A DNA stretch of 64,000 bases from Myxococcus flavus (lineage in GTDB: Bacteria; Myxococcota; Myxococcia; Myxococcales; Myxococcaceae), in NCBI RefSeq assembly GCF_050038885.1, contig NZ_CP143624.1:4340001-4404000 (forward strand). Direction: 5' to 3'. Numbering within the stretch: position 1 is the first letter of the stretch; each line of letters starts with the position of its first letter. Below the pieces are notes generated by a model, which did no database searches, was not told the origin of the DNA, and saw only the letters and a list, made by a program, of their open reading frames with translations. A program made the translations under genes and the position numbers. Of this stretch, positions 28,354 to 37,900 are shown piece by piece.

Positions 28354-29838
28354 ATGTCCATGTCACAGTCCAAGTTCGTCGGCGCCCTCACGGGCCTGGC
28401 GTTGCTCGCCGGTTGCGGCGGCAACGATGGCACCACCCCCGCCCCCGAGGAGAACCTGAGTCAGGGGATGTCGTGGGAGGAGTTCCTCTCCAAGGTGTAC
28501 CAGGAGCCCGAGTCGGGCCTCTTCATCGCTGACGGTGACACGCCGTTCCGGAGCGAGAAGCACCTGCGCGAGTTCTACGAGAACAACGTCAAGAACGGGC
28601 AGCTCATCGTCCACCAGGATGGCGGCCAGGACGCGAAGTGGGATGAAACGCAGCGGATGAACCTCACCTACTGCGTGAGCACGACCTTCGGCAACAACTA
28701 CACCCGCATGGTCAATGCGATGAACTCGGCGACGGCGGCGTGGGAAGCCGCGGCCGAGGGCAAGGTGAACTTCATCCACGTGACCGCGCAGGACGCCAAC
28801 TGCAACGCCAGCAACAACAACGTGCTGTTCGACGTGAGCCCCATCAACGCGGGTGGCCAGTACGTGGCGCGCGCGTTCTTCCCGGGTGAGAGCCGTCTGT
28901 ATCGCAACGTCGTGTTCGACCCCAGCGCCTTCCAGCCGCTGGGCAGCTGGACGCTGGAGGGCGTCACCCGCCACGAGCTGGGCCACGTGCTCGGCTTCCG
29001 TCACGAGCACACCCGTCCCGAGGCGGGGTTCGGCTGCTACGAGGACAGCAACTGGCGCGTGCTGACCCCCTACGACAGCTACTCCGTCATGCACTACCCG
29101 CACTGCAATGGCGACCAGCAGGGCGACCTGGTGCTGACCGCGCTGGATGTCCAGGGCATCCAGGCGCTCTACGGCGGGTCGGGCGGCGAGCCGCAGCCTG
29201 AGCCGGAAGGCGTTCCGACGACGGAGACCCGCTCGGGCTCCGTGTCCACGAACCAGAACGTCCACTATGGTCCCTTCAACGTGGTTCCTGGCTCGAGCTT
29301 CTCCGTGGCGATGACGGGCTCGGGTGACCCGGACCTCTACGTCCAGTTCGGCGCGGCGCCGACCGAGACCTCTTACGCCTGCCGCCCGTACGCGAGCGGT
29401 GCCAACGAGAGCTGCGTGCGCACGGTCCCGTCGGGCGTGACCACCGCGTACATCATGGTCCGCGGCTATACCTCCGCGACGTTCAACCTGACCATCAACT
29501 ACCTCGCGCCCGAGGGCGGCCCCAACCCCAACCCCGGGCCGACCACCGAGACGGTTTCTGGCAGTGTGACGCGCAACGGCAGCAAGCACCACGGCCCCTA
29601 CAGCGTGAAGGCCGGTACCACGTTCAAGGTCGTGATGACGGGCTCGGGCGATCCGGACCTCTACGTCCGCTGGGGCGCGGCGCCCACCACGAGCACGTTC
29701 CACTGCGCGCCGTACAAGAATGGCGCGTCCGAGACGTGCGAGCTCACCGTGCCGTCCAACCAGTCGAGCGCGTACATCATGGTGTATGGCTACCGGGCGG
29801 GGAGTTACAACCTGTCCATCACCTACACCAAGCCGTAG
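28354..29838 (+). CDS. Secreted zinc metalloprotease (astacin/M57-like) with two PPC domains
   Basis: 494 aa; ATG with AAGGATG upstream. Lipobox-like LLAGCGG (Cys about 21) predicts an exported, possibly lipidated, precursor. The catalytic domain (about 90-270) has RHELGHVLGFRHEHTRPE, a complete HExxHxxGFxHE zinc motif, and the Met-turn SVMHYP. Two C-terminal pre-peptidase PPC beta-sandwiches follow (~285-385 and ~395-494), each with HYGPF/HHGPY, MTGSGDPDLYV and a YIMV-x-GY strand; they are usually removed on secretion or aid substrate binding. A sigma-54-type promoter upstream suggests control by nutrient or developmental signals. Likely role: extracellular protein digestion in predation or development. 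Confidence 0.9.
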   Translation: MSMSQSKFVGALTGLALLAGCGGNDGTTPAPEENLSQGMSWEEFLSKVYQEPESGLFIADGDTPFRSEKHLREFYENNVKNGQLIVHQDGGQDAKWDETQRMNLTYCVSTTFGNNYTRMVNAMNSATAAWEAAAEGKVNFIHVTAQDANCNASNNNVLFDVSPINAGGQYVARAFFPGESRLYRNVVFDPSAFQPLGSWTLEGVTRHELGHVLGFRHEHTRPEAGFGCYEDSNWRVLTPYDSYSVMHYPHCNGDQQGDLVLTALDVQGIQALYGGSGGEPQPEPEGVPTTETRSGSVSTNQNVHYGPFNVVPGSSFSVAMTGSGDPDLYVQFGAAPTETSYACRPYASGANESCVRTVPSGVTTAYIMVRGYTSATFNLTINYLAPEGGPNPNPGPTTETVSGSVTRNGSKHHGPYSVKAGTTFKVVMTGSGDPDLYVRWGAAPTTSTFHCAPYKNGASETCELTVPSNQSSAYIMVYGYRAGSYNLSITYTKP

Positions 29839-29863
29839 TCCAGGCTTCGGCATGAAGTGAACG

Positions 29864-29903
29864 ACGGGCGGTCTTCCCCATGGGAAGGCCGCCCGTTGCT
29901 TTT
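29864..29903 (+). terminator. Strong intrinsic terminator after metalloprotease gene
   Basis: A 15-bp stem (ACGGGCGGTCTTCCC with GGGAAGGCCGCCCGT, one T-G wobble, 3-base loop) is followed by TGCTTTTG, 26 bases after the stop. Confidence 0.8.
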
Positions 29904-29953
29904 GACGCATGTCGCTGGAGTTCCACACAGTGGGCTGAGACGCTGCGCCCGCC

Positions 29954-30859
29954 ATGGGGAATGTCATCGGGTTGTTGGGGGCGTGCATGGTGCTGGGCGT
30001 CGTGGCCCGGCACAGCGGGAAGTTCCCGGAGGGCTCCGCCGGGGCCTTCAACACCTTCGTCCTGTACGTGGCGCTGCCGGCGCTGGTGCTGCGGGCCATG
30101 CACCAGCTGGTGTTCGTGCCGGAGCTGCTGGTCGCCGCCGCGGTGCCGTGGCTCTACTTCCTGGGCGCGGGCCCCTTCTTCCGGTTGCTCGGGCCCCGGC
30201 TGGGGCTGAAGAAGCCGTCCGTCATGGCGCTGGTGCTGACGGCGGGGCTGGGCAACACCGCCTTCGTGGGGCTGCCCATGGCGGAGGCGCTGCTGGGGCC
30301 CGAGGGTCTGCCGGTGGCGGTGGTGGTGGATCAGCTCGGCTCGTTCCTCGTGCTGTCCTCGCTGGCGACGCTGGCTGCGGCCCGGGCGGGTGCGGAGACG
30401 CCGCTGTCCCTGCGGCAGCTCGCGCGCAAGGTGGCCACCTTTCCCCCGTTCCTGGCGCTGGTGGTGGCGCTGGTGACGCGGCCCCTGGACTACCCCGTCT
30501 GGCTGGATGGGGTGCTGGAGCGGCTGGGCTCGCTGCTGACGCCGCTGGCGCTGTTCGCCATCGGGCTGCAGCTGCGCCTGTCGGGTGTGCGCCACCGGCT
30601 GCCCGCGCTGACCCTGGGGCTCTCCTACAAGCTGCTGCTGGTGCCCGCGCTGACGGCGCTGGGCCTGCTGGCGCTGCCGGACCTGTCACCCGGGGTGGTG
30701 CAGGCCACGCTGCTCCAGGCGGCGATGGGGCCCATGGTGAGCGCGGCCATCCTGGCCGCCGAGCATGACCTGGACCCCGAGCTGTCCGTGCTGATGGTGG
30801 GCGTGGGCGTCCCGCTGTCCTTCGCGACCGCGCCGCTGATGTTGATGCTGGTGCGCTGA
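29954..30859 (+). CDS. AEC family transporter (auxin efflux carrier type)
   Basis: 301 aa, almost entirely hydrophobic, with about ten transmembrane helices in two five-helix halves. Family marks include NTFVLYVALPALVLRAM, ALVLTAGLGNTAFVGLPMAEAL and the C-terminal LLQAAMGPMVSAAILA. AEC carriers move organic acids or other small anions across the inner membrane; the substrate cannot be told. Start ATG 29954 has no clear ribosome-binding site. The gene lies between a strong terminator and a separate promoter, so it is probably its own unit. Confidence 0.88.
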   Translation: MGNVIGLLGACMVLGVVARHSGKFPEGSAGAFNTFVLYVALPALVLRAMHQLVFVPELLVAAAVPWLYFLGAGPFFRLLGPRLGLKKPSVMALVLTAGLGNTAFVGLPMAEALLGPEGLPVAVVVDQLGSFLVLSSLATLAAARAGAETPLSLRQLARKVATFPPFLALVVALVTRPLDYPVWLDGVLERLGSLLTPLALFAIGLQLRLSGVRHRLPALTLGLSYKLLLVPALTALGLLALPDLSPGVVQATLLQAAMGPMVSAAILAAEHDLDPELSVLMVGVGVPLSFATAPLMLMLVR

Positions 30860-30901
30860 CGCTCGCCTGGCCGCCCTGCGGTCGGACGCGCGGCCGGACC
30901 G

Positions 30902-30930
30902 CTGTCGTCCCGGCACGGCCCTCCTATCTT
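30902..30930 (+). promoter_or_regulatory. Candidate leaderless promoter of nucleotidyltransferase gene
   Basis: CTGTCG (30902-30907), 17-base spacer, TATCTT (30925-30930). The start would fall at about 30937, the A of the ATG. No Shine-Dalgarno precedes the gene, which fits a leaderless transcript. Confidence 0.35.
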
Positions 30931-30936
30931 TGCCGC

Positions 30937-31794
30937 ATGGCTGAGCAACCACCGAAGGCCTCGGGTGCGCCCGGGGTAGACCCACGGCGGATGGAGGTCC
31001 GACGGCCGGTCGCCGAGCTGGGCGCCCGGGCCTACGCCATCCAACTGCTGTCCGATGCGCGAATCCCCTTCCTCGTCGGCGGCGCCTACGCGTTCGCCCA
31101 CTACACCGGCATCTACCGGGATACGAAGGACCTGGACCTCTTCATCCGCAAGGGCGACGCGGACCGCGCGTTGAAGGTCCTGGCCAGCAATGGCTGGAGC
31201 ACGCAGCGCAACGTCCATGGCTGGCTGCACAAGGCCTTCTGGGACGACTTCCTCGTCGACCTCATCTTCGCGTCCGGCAACGGCATCACCGTCGTCGATG
31301 ACGGCTGGTTCGAGCACGCCGTCTGCGCCCGGCTGCTGAACTGCGAATGCAGCGTGCCCCCGGCGGAGGAAATCTACTGGAGCAAGGCCTTCGTCCTGGA
31401 GCGCGAGCGCTTCGACGGCCACGAGCTCACGCACCTGCTGCTGAAGGCGGGGCGGACGTTCGACTGGCCGCGGCTCCTCTCGCGCTTCGACCGGTACTGG
31501 GAGGTGCTGCTCGCGCACCTGATGTTCTTCCGCTTCGCCTATCCGGCCGACCGCGACATCGTCCCCGAGTGGGTGATGCGCGACCTGCTGTCGCGGGCGA
31601 ACAGCTCGGTGGCCGAGGGCAACTGGGACTCCAGGCTGTGCCGTGGCCGCCTGCTGTCGCAGGTCAGCTACCAGGTGGATGTCGACGAATGGGGCTACGA
31701 GGACGGCCGCACCTGGGACGAGTCCGAGCGCGCACGCGAGCGTGAGGAAGAAGAGGTGGTGCCCGCCGCGAGCGGCTCGTACGGCGCGCACTGA
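30937..31794 (+). CDS. Nucleotidyltransferase-fold protein
   Basis: 285 aa. The nucleotidyltransferase core is at ~40-110: PFLVGGAYAFAHYTGIYRDT, then KDLDLFIRKGDADRAL, giving the GG and DxD-type (DLDLF) motifs, and FLVDLIFASGNGI for the third acidic position. The rest is helical with WSKAFVLERERFDGHEL and LLSRFDRYWEVLLAHLMFF. This family includes aminoglycoside-type nucleotidyltransferases and MNT toxins/antitoxins; no HEPN partner gene is next to it, so a toxin-antitoxin role is not supported. Cytoplasmic. The acidic tail (EREEEEVV) is unusual. Confidence 0.7.
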   Translation: MAEQPPKASGAPGVDPRRMEVRRPVAELGARAYAIQLLSDARIPFLVGGAYAFAHYTGIYRDTKDLDLFIRKGDADRALKVLASNGWSTQRNVHGWLHKAFWDDFLVDLIFASGNGITVVDDGWFEHAVCARLLNCECSVPPAEEIYWSKAFVLERERFDGHELTHLLLKAGRTFDWPRLLSRFDRYWEVLLAHLMFFRFAYPADRDIVPEWVMRDLLSRANSSVAEGNWDSRLCRGRLLSQVSYQVDVDEWGYEDGRTWDESERAREREEEEVVPAASGSYGAH

Positions 31795-31936
31795 GCGGCG
31801 GGAAGGGCGGGGCCAGCCGGCGCCTGCTGGCTGATTCCCCGCCAGCCCTGCCCTGAGGGCGCCGGTGCCGTGGGCCGTGCCTCCGTCGGGAGGGAGGTGC
31901 ACCTTGCGGCGGAGGACTCGCGGAGGCAGGTGTCAC

Positions 31937-32533
31937 GTGCTGGAGACAGGGGCCCGAAGGGGAGGTTTCATCATCGGAGCGCTGGGCGCGATGTGGCTGT
32001 CGCTCGCGCCCGTCGCCGAGGCGCAGGTCGCCGTCTCGGGACGCGGAGGCCCCATCCGGTTCGAAGCGGGTGAGCAGGCCGTGGAGCTGTCCCTGGACGG
32101 CGGCACCGTGCGCGGTCCCGGCGTCGAGCTGCGCCAGCGCGGCGCCGCCTGGGTGGGACAGGTGCGCGGCCGGACGGTGGATGTCGGCTGGGAGCGAGGC
32201 GGGAGCCTGCTCGGGCGTGTGGGGGACGGCGCCGTCTCGCTCCAGGTGTTGGAGCGGACGCCCGAGCCCGGGCTGAAGCTGCAAGGGAACTTCGACGGGC
32301 AGCCTTCCGACCTCATCGTCGCCCCCTTCGCCATCGCGGGGGCCATGGGCGGGTGTGACTACACGCTGTCGGTGACGGCCGGCCGCTACTCGGGCTGGCG
32401 CACCTGCCAGCGAGGGACGACCCTCCAGCCGGGGCCCGTCGCCTTGTCACTGCCCGAAGAGGTGCTGGCCCTCGACACGGGTGAGAAGGCGGCCCTGCTG
32501 GCGCTGTTGTTGTCGGAGGAGATGGTGCCGTAG
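31937..32533 (+). CDS. Exported protein of unknown function
   Basis: 198 aa from a GTG at 31937 preceded by GGAGG at 11 bases; upstream in-frame sequence is arginine-rich and not signal-like. Signal peptide about 1-30 ending VAEAQ. Mature part is beta-rich with short repeats of the form VELSLDGGTVRGPGVELRQR and WVGQVRGRTVDVGWERGG, then GGCDYTLSVTAGRYSGWRTC with two cysteines that may pair. Periplasmic or secreted beta-sandwich predicted. No family recognised. Confidence 0.65.
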   Translation: MLETGARRGGFIIGALGAMWLSLAPVAEAQVAVSGRGGPIRFEAGEQAVELSLDGGTVRGPGVELRQRGAAWVGQVRGRTVDVGWERGGSLLGRVGDGAVSLQVLERTPEPGLKLQGNFDGQPSDLIVAPFAIAGAMGGCDYTLSVTAGRYSGWRTCQRGTTLQPGPVALSLPEEVLALDTGEKAALLALLLSEEMVP

Positions 32534-32591
32534 GCGGCGGGTCCGGGCGTGCCTCGAAGGCGCATGCCCGGTGGCCGGAAGAGGTGGAGGT

Positions 32592-32801
32592 TCAGGCGAG
32601 CGCCGTCGTGGAGAAGGACAGCTCCACGCCGTTGCCGCGAACGCGCATGCTGGGCTTGGACAGCCAGTGGCAATGCGGGCAGTAGCTGTGCGCACCGGCC
32701 TGTGAGGCACGCACAGTCACCTCTCCGCCGCAGAGCACGCAGCCGTCGGGAAGGACGAATTCGGCGAACCGCTCGCCGGTGTTGCTCTCGAATTGAGTCA
32801 T
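32592..32801 (-). CDS. Small zinc-ribbon-like protein
   Basis: 69 aa. Two CxxC pairs, CVLCGG (about 21-26) and CPHCHW (about 41-46), form a zinc-ribbon knuckle. The C-terminus (MRVRGNGVELSFSTTALA) is a short strand. Cytoplasmic, no neighbour in operon. Function unknown; such small ribbons often bind nucleic acid or protein partners. Confidence 0.65.
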   Translation of the reverse strand: MTQFESNTGERFAEFVLPDGCVLCGGEVTVRASQAGAHSYCPHCHWLSKPSMRVRGNGVELSFSTTALA

Positions 32802-32999
32802 GCTTCTGAGTTAACGCAGGAATCGCGAGGCACAAGGCGACCTGGGGGGCACCGCGGTCGGGCGTGCGTGTGCGGGCAAGCAGGCAGCCGAGCCCTCCTG
32901 CATTCCTTACGGGCCCGCTGTCCTCTGGTGGATGTTCGACACCGCAACCCGGTGAAGTGGCGTGATCGCGCTGGCACGCGGTTTTCAAGCGTGCCGGGC

Positions 33000-33230
33000 A
33001 TGGATGCACAGGATGGTGGGGAAGGCCTGGGTGGGGTGCTGCGGGTGGAGCTCCTCCATGACCGGCGGGGGTGGGGCGTGGAGGTGGAGACCTGGGGCGG
33101 TGCCGTGCGCCGGTACCGGTACGGCAGCGAGGCCCAGGCGCGCTACTTCGCCGCGGTGTTCGAGCTGGGGCCGCGCCTGCTGCCGCCCGTGAGCACCGGG
33201 CGCCGCAAGCGGACCCGCCGGGCGGCCTGA
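33000..33230 (+). CDS. Small conserved-type protein of unknown function
   Basis: 76 aa from ATG 33000; the frame opens further upstream in poorer sequence. Beta-rich core LRVELLHDRRGWGVEVETWG with RRYRYGSEAQARYFAAVFE, ending in a strongly basic tail (GRRKRTRRAA). It resembles short single-domain proteins that bind nucleic acid through the tail, but this is only composition. No ribosome site. The next gene starts 55 bp downstream. Confidence 0.45.
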   Translation: MDAQDGGEGLGGVLRVELLHDRRGWGVEVETWGGAVRRYRYGSEAQARYFAAVFELGPRLLPPVSTGRRKRTRRAA

Positions 33231-33284
33231 GGCTCCGCGTCTTCTCTCTACCCTCGCGGGCTGCTTTCGGAGAGGCTACGGGCC

Positions 33285-33578
33285 ATGAGTGACGCACCCA
33301 AGCCCTTCCTTCACCGCCCCAACCGCCAGCTCATCACCAAGGAGCCGGATCCAGGTGGTCGTTGGTCCAAGCAGTTCCCGGACATGATTGGCTACGCCAG
33401 CCAGGGCGGCGGCAAGGTTCCGGCCGACTTCGGCTGGAACACCAACCCCAAGCAGTGGCAGGAGGAGATGACGCCGGAGACGCTGGCGGCGCGCTACGAC
33501 GAGCTGCGCATCCTCCCGCCGAAGCCCGCCGCCCCGGCGCTGCCCGAGGGCGCCAAGGCCGAAGGCACCAAGCCGTAG
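33285..33578 (+). CDS. Small soluble protein of unknown function
   Basis: 97 aa, start preceded by GAGAGGC. Sequence is hydrophilic with few hydrophobic runs: RWSKQFPDMIGYASQGGGKV, FGWNTNPKQWQEEMTPETLA, and a Pro/Ala/Lys tail. No signal peptide or motif. It converges on the 397-aa gene with a 9-bp gap. Good codon usage supports a real gene. Confidence 0.6.
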   Translation: MSDAPKPFLHRPNRQLITKEPDPGGRWSKQFPDMIGYASQGGGKVPADFGWNTNPKQWQEEMTPETLAARYDELRILPPKPAAPALPEGAKAEGTKP

Positions 33579-33587
33579 TCTTTCGCT

Positions 33588-34781
33588 TCAGCTGAAGGGC
33601 AGGGCCGCGAGCCGCTCCCGGAAACGGCCGAGCAGCTCCCGCGCCCCTGCCTCCTCCAGCCCATCGGACGCCTCCTGCCGCGCCTTGCGCAGGAAGGCGT
33701 CGAAGGGCGCCGAGCGGCCCTGGAGCGCGCCCGCCACGTCCACGGCCTCGCCCAGCACGCGCTCCGCGCCGCGTGAGCCCAGCGTGAGGTGCATGTCCAC
33801 CTGCTCCAGCTTCATGCCGCAGGTGGCCCACACCGCGCGGTCATGCACGACGAGCCAGGTGCGTGTCACCTCCTCCATCTGCTCTTCCAGCGCCGCGAGG
33901 TAGGGCTCCACCAGCCCTGGCAGCGCGTCCGGCGCCAGCTCCGGCTGGGCCGCCGCCTCCAGCAGGCGGGCGCGCAGCTCCAGCACCTGGCGCTTCTGCG
34001 GCGTGCGCAGCGCCACGGAGGCGGGCAGCGAGATGAAAGCGGACAGGCTCTCCGCCACCTGCCGCGCCAGCGTGGGCCGCGCGCGGGCCTCCGCCCTGGC
34101 CGCGCGCTCCAGGCGGCCTTGCAGGGAGCGGCGCAGGTCCGCGGCCGCCGCCCGCAGCGCCGCCCGCGCGGCCACCTGGTTCGCGTAGCCCGGCACCACG
34201 TCCTCACGGCGCACGTCCTCGAAGGCCGCGGCGGTGAGGTACACGAGGTCGCCGATGCGGACGCGGAAGTCGGCGCGGAAGGCCTGGAGCTCGGCCATCA
34301 GCGTCCAGCGGTCGCTCACCACCTCCGGGCGGCGCATCTGCTGGCCCAGCTCCGCCACGCGCCGCGCCAGCCGGTCCGCGATGGCGTGCAGCACCGCTTC
34401 CACTTCCTGCGCCAGCCGCTCGTCCGAGCTGGCGGGAGGCGGTGCCCAGCCGCCGTCACCCAGGCCGGACGGGCGCGTGGGGGGCGGGAACTCCTGGTGG
34501 ACGGCGGCGATGAGCTGGTTGACGCCCACCAGCGTGTCGCCGATGGCGGGCGCCATCGTCTCCCAGAGCGACAGGTCCGCGCCCCCCTCCGCTTCCAGTG
34601 ACGTGGGCTCGTACTTCGCGATGCTCAGGTGCCCCAGCCGGTCGATGGCCACCGCGGCGGCCCGGTGTACGCGCTCCAGGCGGTCCGCGAGGTGGCGGTC
34701 GGTGAGGGACTCCAGGAGCGATTCCAGGCGCGCGGGGAGGGCGTCCTGGGGCGGGCGGGGCTTGGGCTTCGGCGCGGGCAT
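33588..34781 (-). CDS. Helical cytoplasmic protein of unknown function
   Basis: 397 aa. Almost all alpha-helix, rich in Ala, Leu, Arg and Glu with heptad-like stretches (LADRLERVHRAAAVAIDRL, RLAQEVEAVLHAIADRLARRV, LERAARAEARARPTLARQV). No signal peptide or membrane helix, no catalytic motif. The start is MPAPKPKPRPPQDALP. It is transcribed divergently from the alpha-2-macroglobulin operon 121 bp away, so the two may share control, but no functional link is shown. A coiled-coil scaffold or regulator is the best structural description. Confidence 0.6.
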   Translation of the reverse strand: MPAPKPKPRPPQDALPARLESLLESLTDRHLADRLERVHRAAAVAIDRLGHLSIAKYEPTSLEAEGGADLSLWETMAPAIGDTLVGVNQLIAAVHQEFPPPTRPSGLGDGGWAPPPASSDERLAQEVEAVLHAIADRLARRVAELGQQMRRPEVVSDRWTLMAELQAFRADFRVRIGDLVYLTAAAFEDVRREDVVPGYANQVAARAALRAAAADLRRSLQGRLERAARAEARARPTLARQVAESLSAFISLPASVALRTPQKRQVLELRARLLEAAAQPELAPDALPGLVEPYLAALEEQMEEVTRTWLVVHDRAVWATCGMKLEQVDMHLTLGSRGAERVLGEAVDVAGALQGRSAPFDAFLRKARQEASDGLEEAGARELLGRFRERLAALPFS

Positions 34782-34902
34782 GTCGGAGCGGGGGACCGAG
34801 GAAGGAGGGCGACCCTAGCGCACCGCCTCCAGCCACGCGAAGGCCGGGGGGCTCGTCAGGGACCCGTCATCCCGGCATAGAGTGGAGGGAAGGGGAGGAA
34901 AG

Positions 34903-37900
34903 ATGACAATCCGCTTCCGGCGCCGCCGGCTGTTGGTTGGAGGGCTCGCCGCGCTTCTCGTGGGCGGAGGCGTCGCCCTCGCCAACTGGGACATGTGTTT
35001 GTCGGCCTGGGTCCTGAAAGGGGTCGAGGTCCCGAGCTGTCCGGACGGACAGTTCCGGCAGCTGCTGGAAGTCCATGGCTCGGGGCTGACGCGCGGGGGC
35101 GAGGGCAACATCACCCTCATGGCGCATGCGCTGGCGCCACACCCGGCCACCGGCGAGGTGATGCGGGGGCGGGTGACGCGCGGCACGGCCGCCGTCTTCC
35201 TGGTGGACGCGGAGGGCAAGGAGACGCCGCTCGCGCTGGCGAATGGGGCGGAGTGGACGCGCGCCCAGGACGACCAGCGGGTGACGGCGAGGGTGGTGTT
35301 GCCGGAGGTACCGGACGGCGACTACCAGCTCCGCGCGCGTTTCACGTCGCCGCTGGGCACCGACAGCGTGGACGCGGCGCTGCCATTGTACGCACCGGCC
35401 CGCGCGCACGTGCTGACGGACCGTCCCCTGTATGAGCCGGGGCACGAGGTCCTCTTCCGCGCGGTGGTGCTGCGAGCCAAGGACCTGGCGCCGCTGGACG
35501 GGCGGCCCGGCACGTGGCGCGTGAGCGACCCTTCCGGAGAGGTGGTGCTGGAGGAGCGCGCACCGGCGGGGCCCTGGGGCGTGGTGGCCGGCCGCTTCCC
35601 GCTGGACCGGGGCGCACCCCAGGGAATGTGGACGGTGAGCTGGTCCAGCGGCGGCGCGGAGGCGCAGGCGTCTTTCGAGGTCAAACCCTTCACGCTGCCG
35701 CGCTTCCGCGTGGAGGTGAGCAGCGCCCGGCCCTTCTGGCGCGCGGACGAGGTGCCGGTGGTGGAGGGACAGGTGCTGTATGCGTCCGGCGCGCCGGTGG
35801 CCGACGTGGAGGTGGCGCTGACGTGGGACGTGCAGGGCGACTGGCCCGCGCCGCCGGAGTGGCTCTCTGGCGGCCTGCCGGAGCGCGCGCGCACGGACGC
35901 CTCGGGCCGCTTCCGCCTGATGTTGCCGCGCGTGCCCATGGACCTGCGCGGGCAGGCACGGCTGATCGCGGGCGTGGTGGCACAGGACGCCGCGGGTGAC
36001 CGCATCCAAGGGGGCGTGTCGCTGCTGCTATCCGAGGACGCGCTCTCGGTGTCCGCGGTGACGGAGCTGGAGGACGGGCTGGCGCCCGGCTTCAACAACC
36101 GCGTCTACCTCCGCGCGACGACAGCGGCCGGTCAGGTGCTGCCCGGCGCGGAGCTGACGGTGAAGCGCGCGTGGGACCCTCGGGACGAGGGCGTGCGCGC
36201 GGTGACGGACGAGGACGGCGTGGCGGTGTTCCAGCTCGACCCGGGGCCTCCCGTCAACGTCGTGGTGCCGCCCATGCCCGTGCGCCCACCGCCGCCCGAG
36301 CCGGCCGTCAGGCTGGGGGAGACGCGCAGCCTGCTGGCGCCGGGAACGGAGGCCTCGCTCGAGGACCTGCTCGCGCTGGAGAAGGCGCTGCCCGCGCTCG
36401 AACCCTGTGCGCGCTTCGTCTTGCGTGACGAGGGGGAAGTCGACGTCGAGCTCGGCCTGCGCGTGAGCGCCTCGGGCGCGGTGCTGGACGTCGTCACCGG
36501 AGACGAACCGCTGCCCGCCTGCGTGGCCTCCGCGCTGCGCTCGCGCACGCTGCCCGCCGGGCGCGAGCGGGTCCTGCAGGTGAACCTGAGCGTGTTCGAC
36601 CCGGGCCTGCCCGAGCTGGAGTTCGAGGTGGAGACGGCCTTCGGGCGCCCCGAGTTGCTGGTGGCCGCACTGGCCGGTGCCGCCCGTGACGCGCGCACGT
36701 GTCTGCCGCGGGACCTGAGCGTGGAGGCCCCCCTGCCCTCGATGCTGAGCTGGCGGTTGGGGAAGCGCGGCCTGGAGTCACTGACGTGGGTGTCGATGCC
36801 GAAGCAGGCGGGGGCGCTGCCGGCCTCGGTCATGCCTTGCATCCAGGAGCGCTTCGCCCGCATCCGGCTGCCCGAGGCGGCGCGGATGGAGGACGCCCTG
36901 GGCGTGGTCTCCCTCACCGCGCACCCGGCGAGAGGGAAGGGGACGGACGCCGCCCCCATGGCGACCACCTTCCTGGGCTACGAGCTGACGGTGAGCGGCA
37001 CGCAGGGTGGCGAAAGCGTGGGCCAGACAAAGCTGGTGCTGCGTCCCGCGTCGGTGCCGCCCACGCGGCTGCGCGCCACGCCCGTGCTGGCGCGCGGAGG
37101 CGAGGAGGTCCGCATCGAGCTGATGCGAGGCCCCGAGTTCGCCGGCCCGCTGCCCGAGTCCCTGGTGCTCCAGGCGGGCAACCAGGTGTTGAAGGCGGAG
37201 GTGGACAAGCAGACGCGCTCGGCCCACTTCCAATTGCCGGCGGACTTCGAGGGCTGGGCGGTGACGTACTGGGAGGGCGCGCAGGGGCGCATCTACGTGG
37301 CGCCGCGCGCGCAGCTCTCCGTGGAGGTGGCGCCGGAGAAGCCGCTCTATGCGCCCGGTGAGCTGGCGCGACTGCAGCTGCGCACGCGCGTGGATGGGAA
37401 GGAGGGCCCGGCGGCGGTGGGCCTCTTCGGCGTGGACGAGTCGCTGGCGCAGCTCGCGCCGCTGCCAGGGCCGGACGCGCTGGGCGCGATGCGGCCCATG
37501 CCCACGGTGGCCTCGCCCGCCTTCGGGGTCCTGGACGGGCAGGCGCTGGCCATGGGGCGCATCCGGGGCGCCAACGCCGCCTCGGCGGCGGTGCTGCGGG
37601 TGACGGACGTGCCCCAGCGGGAGCTCACGGAGCCGAGCGTGTCGGTGAACGCGGTGGCCATCTTCGAGGCGGACGCGGAGCTGACAGAGCCCTTCTACGC
37701 CGTGCTGGCGGAGCTGCACACGCAGGTGCGCGCCTGGGAGGAGAAGGCGCCTCAAGGGCAGACGCTGGAGCCCGCGGGCATGGCGCGGCTGTGGGAAGAC
37801 GCGCTGGCGGCCTGCGAGAAGCGCGGTGAGAAGGTGACGGATGCCTTCGGCCGCAGGTTGAAGCTGTCCCGGTTGCCCGCGGACCTGCTGGCCCTCACCG

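Noticed and set aside
30937..31794. MNT/HEPN toxin-antitoxin module
   Set aside because: The nucleotidyltransferase fold is present, but neither neighbour encodes a HEPN partner; the protein is also longer than typical MNT antitoxins.
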